From Pempheris klunzingeri (taxonomy: Eukaryota; Chordata; Actinopteri; Acropomatiformes; Pempheridae), in assembly GCF_042242105.1 (NCBI RefSeq), contig NC_092019.1, positions 18,149,328 through 18,213,327 of the forward strand: a DNA stretch of 64,000 bases, read 5' to 3'. Positions within the stretch are counted from its first letter, which is position 1, and every line of letters starts with the position of its first letter. A program made the translations under genes and the position numbers. Below are positions 27,901-40,485 of the stretch, piece after piece. The notes beneath the pieces are model-generated. The model was not told where the DNA came from and searched no databases. It was given only the letters and a program-made list of their open reading frames with translations.

Positions 27901-30900
27901 TTCTTGTAAACAGAAGTATTACTCAGCCCTACGACTGAAGTGCTACAATTTTAGTCAGAGATATTGGATTTTTTTTTTTTTTTTCGGTTGGCGGATATCC
28001 AGATATGTATGGCTGGCTCTGCCTCATGGAGCAGCCATTGATTACACAGTATTACTAAGTGGACTAAAATCCAGCTGCAGTGTTAGAGAGCCAGCAGCAC
28101 TTAAAAGACTAATACCACAGTAAAGTGATATTATTGAATAATTGGCCCCCTTTTCTGTCTGTTTTCCCCTCATTTTTTCTGGCCAGTTAACTGTTACTTG
28201 TGTATATGTTTATGTAACATGTTAAATGTTGTTTAAGGTTAGAATAATTACACTATTATTATTGATGGATTTAAATAATAATACGGTCATACTTCTCGAT
28301 TTGTGCTCTTAACAGCATAGCCACTATTATACCCACCTATTTTCTCCAGTTTATTTTCCTCCACACCTGTTTCTTTTGATTGCTTTCTGCCATTGATTTC
28401 TTTGCCACCTGCTTCTCCTCTCATGCAAAGTGTAGCCTCACAGCTGTTGCAGTCTAAGATCTCTGTACCGCTCACTGTGTGCTGTAATGTTGTTTCTTGC
28501 TAACGTATTGCAGCACACACACATAACTATGCTGCACAGACAGGGGGTGGAGGAATTGTGTTACAGTGGAGCAGAAGATAAAGAGCATCACTTAATGCTG
28601 TGATGATGTGTTTTATAGTTTCCTCATCTGCCCGCTGTTATTACTACTTTGTTTTGGCTGATTTTGCTCATCATTCTCAAAGCTTGCCTTCATATATGAA
28701 GGCTTATGCTCAGAATTTCATCTGCTTGTGCCCTGCTGAAGTTATCCTTCATTCACTTGCCCCCTTTGACTTCTCTGCTCTCAGACTGAGCGAACAATGA
28801 CAGAGCTGGAGATTGCTGTGAACCAACGTGTGGGGGAGTGGGAGGTGATCCAGGAGTCAGGGACCACCTTACGGCCCTTGTTTGGCCCTGGCTTGACTGG
28901 CATGAAGAACCTGGGCAACAGCTGCTACCTCAACTCTGTCATGCAAGTGCTCTTCACCATTCCAGACTTCCAGAGCAAGTCAGTACCTTCTTTTACTGGT
29001 TTCCCCCATCCTCCTGTTTGTCCTAGGTGTTAACTCTTACTGCAGACTGCAATTAAAGTATTGCAATGAAGTTGATTATTACCACAGTAGAGGTGAAATA
29101 ATTATTCCTGATTACTTAAATATAAGTTGTGACACTTTTCACACCATGCAGCATTAAGAAATGTAATGTAAAGAAAAAAAAGTGTTTCATATCCCTCCAT
29201 TCATGTCTTCCAGGTACGTGTCTAACATTGATAAGATCATTGATGATGCCCCAAGTGACCCCACCCAGGACTTCAAAACCCAAGTGTGAGTGTCCTCTCC
29301 TAATGTCTCGTTATTTTCTATGAGCTCTTGTATTATAATTTGATGCTGTTAATGCCCCTGAGTGGTAGCACAGGAAAAAAGGATGTTTTGATATAATATT
29401 ACAAATTCCACAAGGCTTTTTTTCCCCCCCAGATGTCCTCTCTTGTAGTAAATTTCCACACACATGCATTTTAGCACATATCTTGCCCTCTTTTCCATTT
29501 TGTCGTCATGCACAGTAGATTAAAGAAACATTCACAGGCATAATTATACTGTGCCAGCTGTCAGCCACAGAGCCAATTACAGACTCGTCTTTAGGAAGCT
29601 TGGTTTCTGAGATTTTGTTTATAATGCAGGTTACCTTGAAGTAGAAATGCTCCATTGATATCAGCTGAGCTTAGACAGATATATTATTATTATGCCCATA
29701 TTGACACTTGGCCTCATTGTCATTTTAGCTCTATACTTCTGCATGAATAAAAGAGCCTTGCTCCTACTGTGTTTCATCTAAAATGGTTTGTTTAATCGTG
29801 AAAACAAAAGTGAAACCTTAGTTTGGCATTGTCTGCATTGCTAATGTGTATGGCCTATCCAGTACCTTTGCACTCTTCCGCCTTATTTTACACCACAATC
29901 GAATGTTTCCACTTCAAATTGAAATCCGTCAGATTTGATGTGTATGTGACCTAATTCTAAACAGTCTCTACTTTTGTTGCTGTTCAAAAACCTTTTTAAA
30001 ATTCCCATCAGAGATCAGACGGTCTCCCTCCTGATTAGACATTCCACTATTATTTGAAAACCAAATATATATATATATATATACAGTGTGTATGTATATA
30101 AATTCTCCTCCTTTGTGAGACTCTGGTATAGTGCAGGATGTGCAGTGATGTCAGCCTTGTTTGTTTATTACAGAGCCAAGCTCGGCTACGGTCTGTTGTC
30201 AGGAGAGTATTCCAAACCAGCACCAGACCCTGGAGATGAAAATGGTGCATCTGAACCCAGGGTAAGAAGAAACAATCAGTCACAGTGGATTTACAAGTCT
30301 TGGATTTGGATATTCATTGCACACGAGGGATTTACTCTCAGAAATATATGTGAGAATGTGGTCTACCTAACATTAGACCTCACCGTTCACAAATCTCACT
30401 GTGGGTGCTTTGTTTGCAGGGAGACCAAATCGGCATAGCACCACGAATGTTCAAAGCACTTGTTGGGCGAGGCCACCCTGAGTTCTCCACCAATCGACAA
30501 CAGGATGCTCAGGAGTTTTTATTGCACTTCATAAACATGGTTGAGGTAAAGTAACTCTCTCACTCTGCTTTTCTTTTTGGTCCCCAGCTTCTCTCTTATA
30601 TTATTACTTCTTTTCATTCACAGAGGAACTGTCGCTCTGGGTCAAACCCATCTGAAGCCTTCAGATTCCTGGTGGAGGAGAAGATTGTGTGTCAGCAGTC
30701 ACAGAAAGCAAAGTACACACAGCGAGTGGATTACATCGTCCAGCTGCCTGTGCCGATGGACCAGGCTACCAACACAGGTGAATGGCTGATGGGATACATA
30801 GTCCTCACAAACTCATAATGTCCAGTTGTACACATGACCAGTGGTGTGAGTCGTGCCATCAAGGGAATGCAGAGGCCAAGTGTAGCATAGCACCTATGTA

Positions 30901-33900
30901 GCATATATCCTATGAAAATATTGGTGTGTGTGTGTGTGTGTGTGTATGTATATGTACTTTAATGCAGTTAGATTACAGCTCCATACATGCCGGACGTAAT
31001 CCTGAATTATTTTTAATCATAAAAAGGCATTTTTCCACATCTATAGACATAGGCATATGCTTTTTATATTGAGTTCTATTACTACTTTAAGAACAAATTA
31101 TTGGTTTGATGTCTTGAACACAGTGGTTTACAAGTTGTTGTGTCTCAACCATGTCCATATTCCTCTAACAGAAGAGCTTCAGGAGGCGGAGCGCCGGCGT
31201 GAGGAGGGGGACTCCTCAGCTCCTACAGTACGTGCACAAATCCCCTTTACAGCTTGCATGGCGGCCCTCAGTGAACCAGAGATCCTCACAGACTTCTGGA
31301 GCTCAGCTGTGCAGACCAAGACTACTGCTACCAAGTATGAAGAACGACAGCCACACATACTGAAAGTGATTAATGGAAACACAATATTCATTAATAACAT
31401 CTTTTGTCTTCTTTGCCAGAACGACCCGCTTTGCCTCTTTCCCTGACCACCTGGTCATTCAGATTAAGAAGTTCACCTTTGGCCTCGACTGGGTTCCCAA
31501 GAAACTGGGTGAGCAAAGATATTATTACATTTTATGAAATATAAATATTGTCAAAAAACACAGAAGTGTACATTCCTAACAGAGGGCAAATCTGTGTTTT
31601 GCAAAAAGAAAATTTAAAGCACCAAACCTAACCCCAACAACGGTAACTCTGCAAATGGCCTTTTGAAACAGGCTGGCTTGCAATCTGCTGCTTGCCAGAG
31701 AGTCGACATATCACAGTGCTTTGTGGCGCTTTTCCCTCGTGTATCTGAAGTGAGAACGAAACACAAATTATTCCCACAGAACTGAAATAACGCACAACTC
31801 CTCCTGAAGCCACTTAAGATGCTGAACTTAACTGAGAGACTCCTCCGCGTGTATGTCTGATTGTTTTTCTTTGGGCATTGGAGGTTATTGCAAATACCAT
31901 TAGGAGCTAAAGGAGCAGATTACATGTCTCATGTACTACTGTCAGGATATAGTGACAGTTTTAAGACTGTTAAAACAAAAAACAATTTTTATATTCATGT
32001 ACAAGTTACCAACTGATTCTTTAAGGTGTGGAAAACAACTGTACTACAGTGGATGATGGGTAATTTAAAATATAAAGTAGTCTTTAACACTGTCTGATTT
32101 TCTTCTGAGCAGATGTGAGCATTGACGTTCCTGATACTCTGGACCTGAGCGCACTACGTGCAATTGGCCAGCAGCCCGGGGAGGAGCTTCTGCCAGAGGT
32201 GGCCCCACCCCCACTCATGACCCCAGATGTGGAGGTTAAAGGTATCCTGGGTTCCCATGGCAACGAGGAGGACGACTCGCTCTACTCCCCACTGCTGTGT
32301 TAGTCTGTCTGTCTTTTCTGCTCTGTTCCTTCTTCCTCTGATGCTCTTATTTGTCTTATTTGTTTCCTCCTTTTCTTCTTTTCTGCCCTTTCTGTTTTCT
32401 TGAGTCCTTCCGTTGCCATATTATTTGTTTACTTTTGCATCATGTGAAGTGATTTGAGTTACATTTCATGTTAAAGAGGCAATATTTTACTGGTTCTGCT
32501 TTTGGAATATATGAGTTATACAAATTATTGTCATTTTTTGTTAATATTAAGGAAGTTCTCCTGGCACAAAAACAGAACAACGTTTTTCCTTTTGTAAATA
32601 ATCTGTTTTTGCAAACAAAAAATAGTATATCCAAGTAATTCTACTTTTTCCTCTCAACACACTCCAGCTCCAGTCCTTGATGACTCCACTGTGTCCCAGC
32701 TATGTGAAATGGGATTCCCACCAGAGGCCTGCAGAAAAGCAGTGTACTACACTGGGAACACTGGAATCGACGCTGCCATGAATTGGATCATGAGCCATAT
32801 GGACGACCCAGGTGCGCAGAGCCGTGGGAATTTACCAGAAAGCAAATTATGTGTCTGACTGCTCCGCTCACCCGTCATGTTCTCCTCTTTCCGATTGGCT
32901 GCAGACTTCTCTGCCCCCCTGGTGTTGCCAGGCTGCAGCTCCGGTGCCGGGACCACGCCCACCGAGACTCTCTCTGAGGAGCACCTGGCAACCATCGTCT
33001 CCATGGGCTTCAGCCGAGACCAGGCAACCAAAGCACTTCGAGCCACGGTTAGAATCAAACTCTGTCCACTTAGACTGATTTTGCATGCCGCTTGCTCCCT
33101 CCTTATCCAGACAGTAATGTAGCCATGCTTAACATCAGTCTTGGAGAGGCTCTGTTGGCCTGAATACCTCCACAAATATGAGTAGCACGACTTTACTTCA
33201 AGTACTTGGATTTTATATCGAGATATATTTGTTGATGGGTCACTTTTATACAAACAAACTTGTCGGGCATAGAACTGCAGATACCAGATGACCCCAATGA
33301 TTGAGGTAAGCAAAGCTGGAGAGTTCTGCGGTATTGCTCTGCTCTCTTGTTTTCTGCTCTGTTATATTACTATGATGTTATCAAACATTTGTCTCCTTAT
33401 AGAAGTGAACTTCAATAGTATTTTAAATGCTTTCCTTAATTATCACAACTGTTTTAACTGGTGTTTGTTTGTGCAGAGCAACATCTTGGACCGGGCAGTG
33501 GACTGGATCTTCTCCCACCTTGATGACCTGGAGTCCATGGATGTGTCTGAAGGTGGCCGCTCAGCCGCAGAGAGCGAGGGTGGCAGGGATCCTCCGCCTG
33601 GGCCTCGTGTCAGAGATGGACCAGGCAGTGAGTCCCATTAATGTCTAATGTTCTTTCACCCTTCATATGTTATAATATGCATCCAATATATGTTCTAATT
33701 AAAACTGAACTCATGGTTTCTTTCTTTTATCCAGAGTATGAGCTGTTTGCGTTCATCAGTCACATGGGGACGAGCACAATGTGTGGCCACTACGTCTGTC
33801 ACATCAAGAAGGATCAGCAGTAAGTGTTTCAAAGCTTCAACATTTAAAAGTCATGACCAACTGTTCAAAAATATCATACATCAAGTGTCAGATCCTGAAA

Positions 33901-34420
33901 AAAAAATTTCATGCAGATCCAATGTTCTAATGAAACAAAAATGTCTAACAGAGTTACAGTCTCACAAATTCTACGCTTTCTGCTCTGTAATCAGTTTATT
34001 CATTCATTCAATGTCTTTAAAAATGATATCCAATAATACTGAAGTAGTTGTTTTATGGAGCCTCAAGCAGGGGGCACCATACTCCACGTCTGGTCTGAAC
34101 AATAAAGGCTGCTGATGTGAACACAGTGTGAAGTGTAACAGAATTGATGTTGCAATGGTTTGCAGCCATTTATGAAGAAAATCCCAGATTAACTTTATGT
34201 TTTGGTAACATAAAACATCCCATCTCCACTAGTGGATGCTCCTTCGAATGCAGGACTTAAATGACCTAAGATTACTCAAAAATGCTGACTGCTCCGTGTG
34301 AACTGAACGATCCCTCTGTGTCACAGGTGGGTCATCTTCAACGATCAGAAGGTGTGTGCTTCAGAGAAACCTCCCAAAGACCTGGGATACCTCTACTTCT
34401 ACCGGAGGGTGGCTGAATGA
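24925..34420 (+). CDS. usp5: Ubiquitin carboxyl-terminal hydrolase 5 (isopeptidase T)
   Basis: Twenty exons (24925-25032, 25641-25769, 25927-25993, 26083-26210, 26564-26709, 27085-27269, 27694-27788, 28785-28978, 29214-29285, 30174-30261, 30420-30545, 30624-30777, 31172-31334, 31420-31508, 32113-32298, 32668-32811, 32905-33047, 33477-33627, 33735-33819, 34327-34420) give 848 residues. USP5 disassembles unanchored polyubiquitin. Seen in order: N-terminal ZnF-like region; ZnF-UBP (about 193-285) with [19 protein letters not shown] and the DEDD segment; catalytic Cys box NLGNSCYLN (C333); QQDAQEF; two UBA domains ([20 protein letters not shown] and [19 protein letters not shown]); and the His box [15 protein letters not shown] (H808). 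Intron 7 starts with GC, not GT (27789). Exon 15 has an alternative donor at 32241/32242 giving an 829-aa form. The alternative USP13 is excluded by overall residues and neighbourhood. Confidence 0.97.
30065..30083 (+). repeat. (AT)n tract in a usp5 intron
   Basis: A short pure AT run in intron 9. Confidence 0.9.
30924..30945 (+). repeat. (GT)n tract in a usp5 intron
   Basis: Eleven GT units in intron 12. Confidence 0.9.
32242..32298 (+). other. usp5: Alternatively spliced 19-codon segment of usp5 exon 15
   Basis: The first donor (AAAG|GTATCC, after 32241) and the second (TGCTGT|GTTAGT, after 32298) are in the same phase, and both join in frame to exon 16 at 32668. The 57-nt segment between them encodes an acidic stretch containing [10 protein letters not shown]. 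Mammalian USP5 has a long and a short form that differ by a similar in-frame segment at this place (23 codons), so the isoform pair is probably conserved. Confidence 0.7.
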
Positions 34421-35270
34421 GACAAAGGAGCGCGACACGTTGGGTGAGGGAGGTGAAACGTGGACGCTATCACAAACACACAAGACAGCATTCATAGTCG
34501 CACCCCACCAAGCTCTTACAAATGCCCTGGCACGCTTCACAGCTGGCAAAAGTGTAAATAAATCTCTCAGATCGCGTATATACACAGTTAAATAAATTGG
34601 TGCAGATGTACAGATAAGGTGTTGGGGGGGAGATTTTTCTTTTAGTCTGTTGACTACAAACTGTGGGCCTGTTCAGAGAAGCAGATTCAGGTAGTTACTG
34701 GACAACGGAGTAAAAGTGAGAACCATCTGAGATCTGTTAAACACCCGCTCCAGGTTTCACTCAGAAAATGGATCCAGATAATTCAGAAAACCGGCTTCAT
34801 GGAACAGGCTTCCCGGCATTAGAGGGACTTTGGCTGCTGACTCCATTCACTCCTTACTAATAAGTTTGCTTAACTATCACCGTTATTGCGTGCCCAGACA
34901 ATTGATTTCCACTGCCATCAGTAGTCACTGACCCTCCCCATCAAACTATGTCGCCTCCAGCCCCCTCCTCTTCTATTGGACCGTTGCCGCTTGGTGCCAC
35001 CAGTTTAGCCTGGCATCAGCTCCTCCTCTACCCATTACAGTGAGGAAGTAAGACTTGGTCAACATCCACGATGAGAGGATGTGTCAGTAAATCAAACAAA
35101 TAAACAACTCCAATGTGTGTTACAAAAAAGGAAATAAAAAAAATTCAAAACACAAAACCAATTAGTTTTTTTCTTAAAAGTGTGCTGAGGGTGATATCTG
35201 GGTGACTTTTGTTTTATTTTGTTTTTATTTTGCAAACAAATCCTTTGTTACTTCTGCTGTGACAAATAAA
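34421..35270 (+). other. usp5: usp5 3' UTR with poly(A) signal
   Basis: No coding sequence is seen. AATAAA occurs at 35265-35270, followed by a T-rich stretch; earlier AATAAA hexamers near 34557 and 35098 could be used too. Confidence 0.55.
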
Positions 35271-36839
35271 GAATTGTCTTTCTGTCATTCTGCCTCTTTT
35301 CTGTTTGAATGTGTCAGCATGGACTTAGTATCACTTCTAAAAAAATTGTGATTTTGACATTGTCATCAAAAATGAGCAATGAATTGTCTCAATCGTACAA
35401 GTAGAGGGGAGCTTAACAGATCACAGTTAACGCTCGTGTCCTCTAAGTTATTTATAAATTAGTTTTTAATCCTCTCTGCAGAAACTTCCTCGGCTTCAGG
35501 TAAAAACTGTACTCTGTACAGAATCCCAGACCTAGTTTGAGTTTAGAGAAGGAACAGGCATGAAGAGCAAACCCACAGAGCTGAGGTTTGCATTGGCCTA
35601 CAACTTTCCAAAGTGCAGGTTCCTTTTTAGACGTCTTCCGCCTTCTACAGTTTTTGCATCCTTGCGCTCTTGTTTTCGACGAAGTGAAGCACATAGACGA
35701 TGAGGAAAGATTTTGGCCTTCAATAACTGCAAAAAAGAGTCTGCACAGCCTCAAAGTTAAGGTAAGTCATCTCAAACTAGATTATGAAATCAAGTTTTTT
35801 TGTTTTTGTATTTTGTAAAATGAAATTTCTGACAATTTTTCTTTTTCTCCGTAATGTAGCACATAACAAAATGATGGACAACTAACAATGGCAAACTAAT
35901 TTAATTACAAACGTGTATCAAACATTTTATAGGCTGCCGTTATCTGTTCTCTCCTGTATATGTAATTCTAACATATTTGTTTTAGAATCTTTAGTGTTGG
36001 AGCTTTTTAATGTGGAGAAAAGTAAAATGTGCTTAACCATTAACGACCAACCCTTTAGGTTGTATGTCAAGGTCAAATCAATTTTAAGCTTTAAAGATTC
36101 TTTATATTCTCAATTTCTGATTATTGTCTGACAGTGAGGTGTAACACATCGATAATTCGATGAATGAAACCTTTTAGATTAAATTTGATTCGTATTAATT
36201 ATCTGGTCAGACTGCAATTGTCCCGACTGTCCAAAATAACTCAAATACGAAGATATAGTTTGTGGCTTTAAAATGATATGATGAAATTATAAAATTGTTG
36301 AAGTAAATTTAAGCACAGCGAACCTAAATGTAATTTTTAAACCTTTCACACTAACCAGAGAACTCAAAGTGATAAATGGTTTGCCAGCATTTTCAATGAG
36401 AGTTTCTTTGATTCAGTTGTTTTGTTGGTAACAAAACTGGACACCAATTACATTGTTGTTTTTTTAAACAAACGTATTTTGTCTGATGTACGATTTGATA
36501 GATCTAGACAGATCTACGGCACCTTTACGTGCTATTGAGGATGGTAACTAAATACAAAAAGCTGTAACATATGCTAGAATGTTTCCCAGTGACAGTTGTG
36601 TCATTTTTTAATGCAAGTCTACAGAGCAAGTTTTAAATTTTTTAATACAAGAGGAAAAAACAGGAAGGAAGTAGAGAGCTAGCTTGGCGGTTAGAGAGCA
36701 CATGTTTTTTTGTAAAGTGCTCATCTCAAACAAGAGCTCTGTGTGGTACCTCAAACCTGGAAATGTTTGCTCTTACACTTTGAACTACTGCATTATATTT
36801 GTTCTTCTTCTAATAATTTTGTCTTGACCGAAGTTTTAG
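35271..36839 (+). other. usp5 to cd4-2 intergenic region with a candidate non-coding exon of cd4-2
   Basis: A strong donor AAG|GTAAGT lies at 35761/35762, and the cd4-2 ATG exon is preceded by an acceptor (AAGTTTTAG, ending 36839). This suggests a non-coding first exon ending at 35761. The rest is AT-rich with no other recognised feature. Confidence 0.35.
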
Positions 36840-36853
36840 ATCCAACATTCAAA

Positions 36854-39532
36854 ATGAAGACAGTCGTGTGGTTTGGATGTGGTGAGTGAGCTCTGAGAAA
36901 TCATTGTAACTAATTCTTTCAAATAGAAGGTTAATCAGTTGCCATTAAACCACATCCTAATATGTGCCTTTATGTTGACTGCACCTGGGAAAATGGCTGC
37001 AGTTTTGCTTTACCCATCTCAGATGTCAACAATATTCCCCAAATTAAGCTGATAAATCACCCTTTCACTTCAAATTCATTATTATTAGTGTCCAACTTAA
37101 ACGTAATGAGATCAAAGCCATCAGTCTGTCCTCCTGCTGATACACTGAATTCTTGGTTGACTTTGTCCTTGACTATCTCACAAAGTGAAGTGTTGAATGT
37201 GGTCGTGTCTCCTCAGTGCTGGGTGCACTCTCTGCTGCAGCCAAAGTAATCGTCACACACCCAGGGCAGACTGTCACCTTAGAGTGTGGCGCCAGGGCCT
37301 ACTCTCACGTCCTGGTGTGGAATTACGGAAGTAACATGATCATTAGCACTAATGGGAAGTCTGGCCAACAACGCAAAGGTATAAAGACATTTATGATTCT
37401 GTATTTTACAGCACAACATGTTCTTTTGAAAACGTCACTGTTGCTAATTACGCTACATGTATTTTCTGCATTAGGCTCACATCACATAGTGGAAAGGTCC
37501 AGAATGAAGAGCACGAGTCTGGTGATCTCTAGAGTGAAGGGAGAAGATGCCGGAAAGTTCACATGCAAAGCAGATTCGAATCCTTATGAACATACACTTC
37601 TTGTGGTCTCAGGTAAGCAGAGGACCCAAAACAAACATGAATGATTCTCGTCGAAGCATTCCTCAGAGCACAAAGTCAGCGGGGTTTACTCTTCGTATTG
37701 TGTTGAATGAAAATCCTCCCAATTTACACCTATACTGGTGGTTTGGATTACCACAACATTTTAAGATAGGCCAGTAATTCAGAATAGCCTTTCAACTGAA
37801 TTAGAAAAATCACATTAAATATGAGCAATGATTGTGACTCTTCAAGCAAAGAGTTTACTAATCAGAATAAGTTCAGCAAATTTACCAAACAACTAAAGTG
37901 GCTTTCCAGGAATTTGTTTTAAAAAAAGAAATGGTTGACCTTCAGTGCAGAAGACACACACAATTTTTTCCCTCATATTTTTTCTTTCAACAACAGTATA
38001 GTGCAAACCGTACAAAACAGAACAGAAATTTTCCAGCGCATTTCAAAACCTTCCTCTCCTCATCCTCCCCCCAGTCAGGTTGCGAAACAGGTGTCAGGTG
38101 AAGCACCACGTATGACAGATAAAGATTTGGGGACAATGACCACATAAGACCAGCCCATAATTTAAAATGTGTGCAACCAGGAGTTTATTAAATTGGGACA
38201 GAACCAGGTTATTTGAATTAGCAGGGGACTGTTAGCACAGACTGTATGCACCACTGAGCACCTGGATGAAGACCTTCTTTCAGCATGGCCTCCACTTTTC
38301 TCTTTGTGATTCTCACTGCATGCTCGCTCCCGTCTGTTGTCCTGCTCTGTGTCAGTCTCGGCCAGCCCCTCTGGCGTACTCCAGCTGGGGAGTGAGGCTA
38401 CGCTCCAGTGTAACGTAGCAGGTCTGGACCCAGGCTCTACAGTGCAGTGGACGAGGCCAGATGGACAGCACACAGGGTCACAGACAGTTCAGCTGAAACC
38501 TGTGGCCCGCTCAGATGCAGGGACCTGGAACTGTACATTCTCCCATGACAAGAAGTACAGCGAGAGCCTAAACATCAAAGTTAAAGGTAGGACGCTGGCT
38601 TTTACCAAAGTCTTTGCATGTGGTTTTCACCTAAATAAAAGCTACCTGTGTGGCCACTGGCAAAAGCAAATGCTGTTTTTTTTTGCTTTCAGAGCCTGCT
38701 CCTACACCTCCACCACTCCCTTCTCTGATCACGAATGCCAACCCTAAAACAACCTGCATCGACTGTACGTATTGGCTGCGTTTGCTTGTGTAGAGCTTTT
38801 GACTATGAGCACACAACTGGAGGAAGTGATTCTTCACTGGATGTGTCTTTGATCCATTATCCTCGCCTTGATCTGTTTTCATGGGTCAACAGGTGCTATT
38901 GACCCTTTGTCCGATGCTCTTCTGCTGGGGCTCAAGTGGTGGGTGTGGGTTGCAATTGGTGTCGGCTGCCTGGTCGTGGTTCTCCTCCTGGTCCTTGTCA
39001 TTGTCTTGTGCAAGCGGATCAGAAGGAAGAAGGCAAGTAAAGAAAATCAACCAGGGAATCTCCATGTGCTGCTTTGTAGATTAACATTAGTAGGTGAAAT
39101 GAAGGAGGATAGGTTACTGAAGCTAGCCAAAATATTCTGATGTGTTTTTTTTCTTCTGCTACAGAGAGAATTGCACAAGATGAAGAACAGCCGCCAGCCA
39201 CTGAAGTCCAAGCAGTACTGCCAGTGTAACCGGTAAATGTTCTTAACTTTCTTCTATCTAGTAAAAAAAAGTACTTTATCCCCTCTCCAGTAATCTGTGC
39301 TCACTTTACAGATGCTTTCTATTAGACTCTATTCACTTTATACTAATGACTGTTTGACCTTCAATTTCACCGTGCCTTTTACCGAGTACTTCATTATTGT
39401 GTCATAATTAGTGTGAAAACTTCTCCTCTTTCCTCTCTTTATCACAGCCCAACAGCTGCAGCAAAACCGCAGCAAGGACGCCGGAGAGAGAAGCCATCCG
39501 CCCCCCCTCTGCAACCCCTCCTAATGGAGTGA
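36854..39532 (+). CDS. cd4-2: CD4-related co-receptor with two Ig domains (CD4-2 / CD4REL)
   Basis: Exons 36854-36881, 37217-37378, 37475-37612, 38356-38586, 38693-38764, 38893-39032, 39165-39232 and 39448-39532 join into 307 residues of a type I membrane protein. Signal peptide MKTVVWFG...; Ig D1 split over two exons (LECGAR... and KFTCKAD), as in CD4 and LAG3; Ig D2 (LQCNVAG, TWNCTFS); a Pro-rich stalk with CIDC (208-211); one TM segment (about 226-250); a basic tail with YCQCN (C276, C278), the CxC motif by which CD4 binds Lck. Two Ig domains rather than four mark it as teleost CD4-2, a T-helper marker in fish. Intron 6 begins with GC at 39033; an overlapping GT donor 4 nt later would change the tail frame. 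MHC class II is the expected partner from family knowledge. Confidence 0.9.
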
Positions 39533-40041
39533 CATGAAAGGCAGATCGAAGAAAAGAGAGACAGACAGAAAGAAAGGAAGAGAGAGAGAGAGTGAGAGGA
39601 GAGGAAAGAGGAATAGATGGAGATAAAGCGAGAGGGAGTCAAAGAAAACCCCACTGTGAATATGGCATGAATGTAAATGCGCTTTTGAATGCTCTTGATG
39701 AAAATAAAAATCAAATATAACGATGTGGGCACTTTGAGCTTTTTCACCAAATATAACCAGTGGACTGAATGCAAATGGGCTCTTCCACTGCAAGAATGAA
39801 CAGCAACAGACTGTATGTTTTACATCAATTACACCATATTAACATGTTAAGACTATCCTTGAATACAGCACTGTCAACTTCTAATGCCTTCCATCTTACA
39901 TTTTATTCAGCTGATTCAGATATATTTTCTTCTTGTGTCCCTGTGTGTTTTTTTTTGTACATTTTGTCTTTATTTCTGTAGGCTGTAAAAAAAAAAAAAT
40001 ACTCTTTTGAAATGTCATGTCTTTCTGCTTCAGTCAATAAA
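39533..40041 (+). other. cd4-2: cd4-2 3' UTR
   Basis: Begins with a GA-rich tract (39545-39640). Poly(A) signals AATAAA lie at 39703-39708 and 40036-40041. Confidence 0.55.
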
Positions 40042-40457
40042 CTAAAAGGAATACCCAGTTGCAAAATTTGTGAAAGTGTTTGTACCCTCGTGTAACAGAA
40101 CAGAGAAACGTCTAGTGAGATAAAGCTGAACGTGCATCCCCTGAGGTACAGAAGGGGTCATTTCTGACGGGGTGTACGCTGAATGGCAATTTCTGCCAGC
40201 CATAGATAATATCAATAAGGGGTTTAGAATAATAAACATGTTACAAATTGTAACTTTTACCCTGTTCAACATAATATCAAGCTTGACTGTTACTCTTCTG
40301 GGCCATGATATGCTTCAGGTGGAGCCTGCATTGGTTCAGAAGCTCTATATTCACCACAACTGGGGCAGGACAACGCAGGTGTTGACACCAGTGCAGCGCT
40401 ACATCTAATGAAACAGAGCAAACACCTGTTTCACAGAGTAACACAAGACCACCAACG

Positions 40458-40485
40458 ACATACATACATACATACATACATACAT
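40458..40485 (+). repeat. (CATA)n microsatellite
   Basis: Seven ACAT/CATA units. Confidence 0.95.

Noticed and set aside
32081-32100. TAACACTGTCTGATTT resembles the start of miR-141/200a, whose gene is linked to this block in human
   Set aside because: The match breaks after 12 bases (GGTAACGATG is missing) and I see no pairing arm for a hairpin; it lies beside a usp5 acceptor.
32299-32303. In-frame TAG ending usp5 exon 15 read-through
   Set aside because: It lies within the intron after the donor at 32299; the frame continues into exon 16 at 32668.
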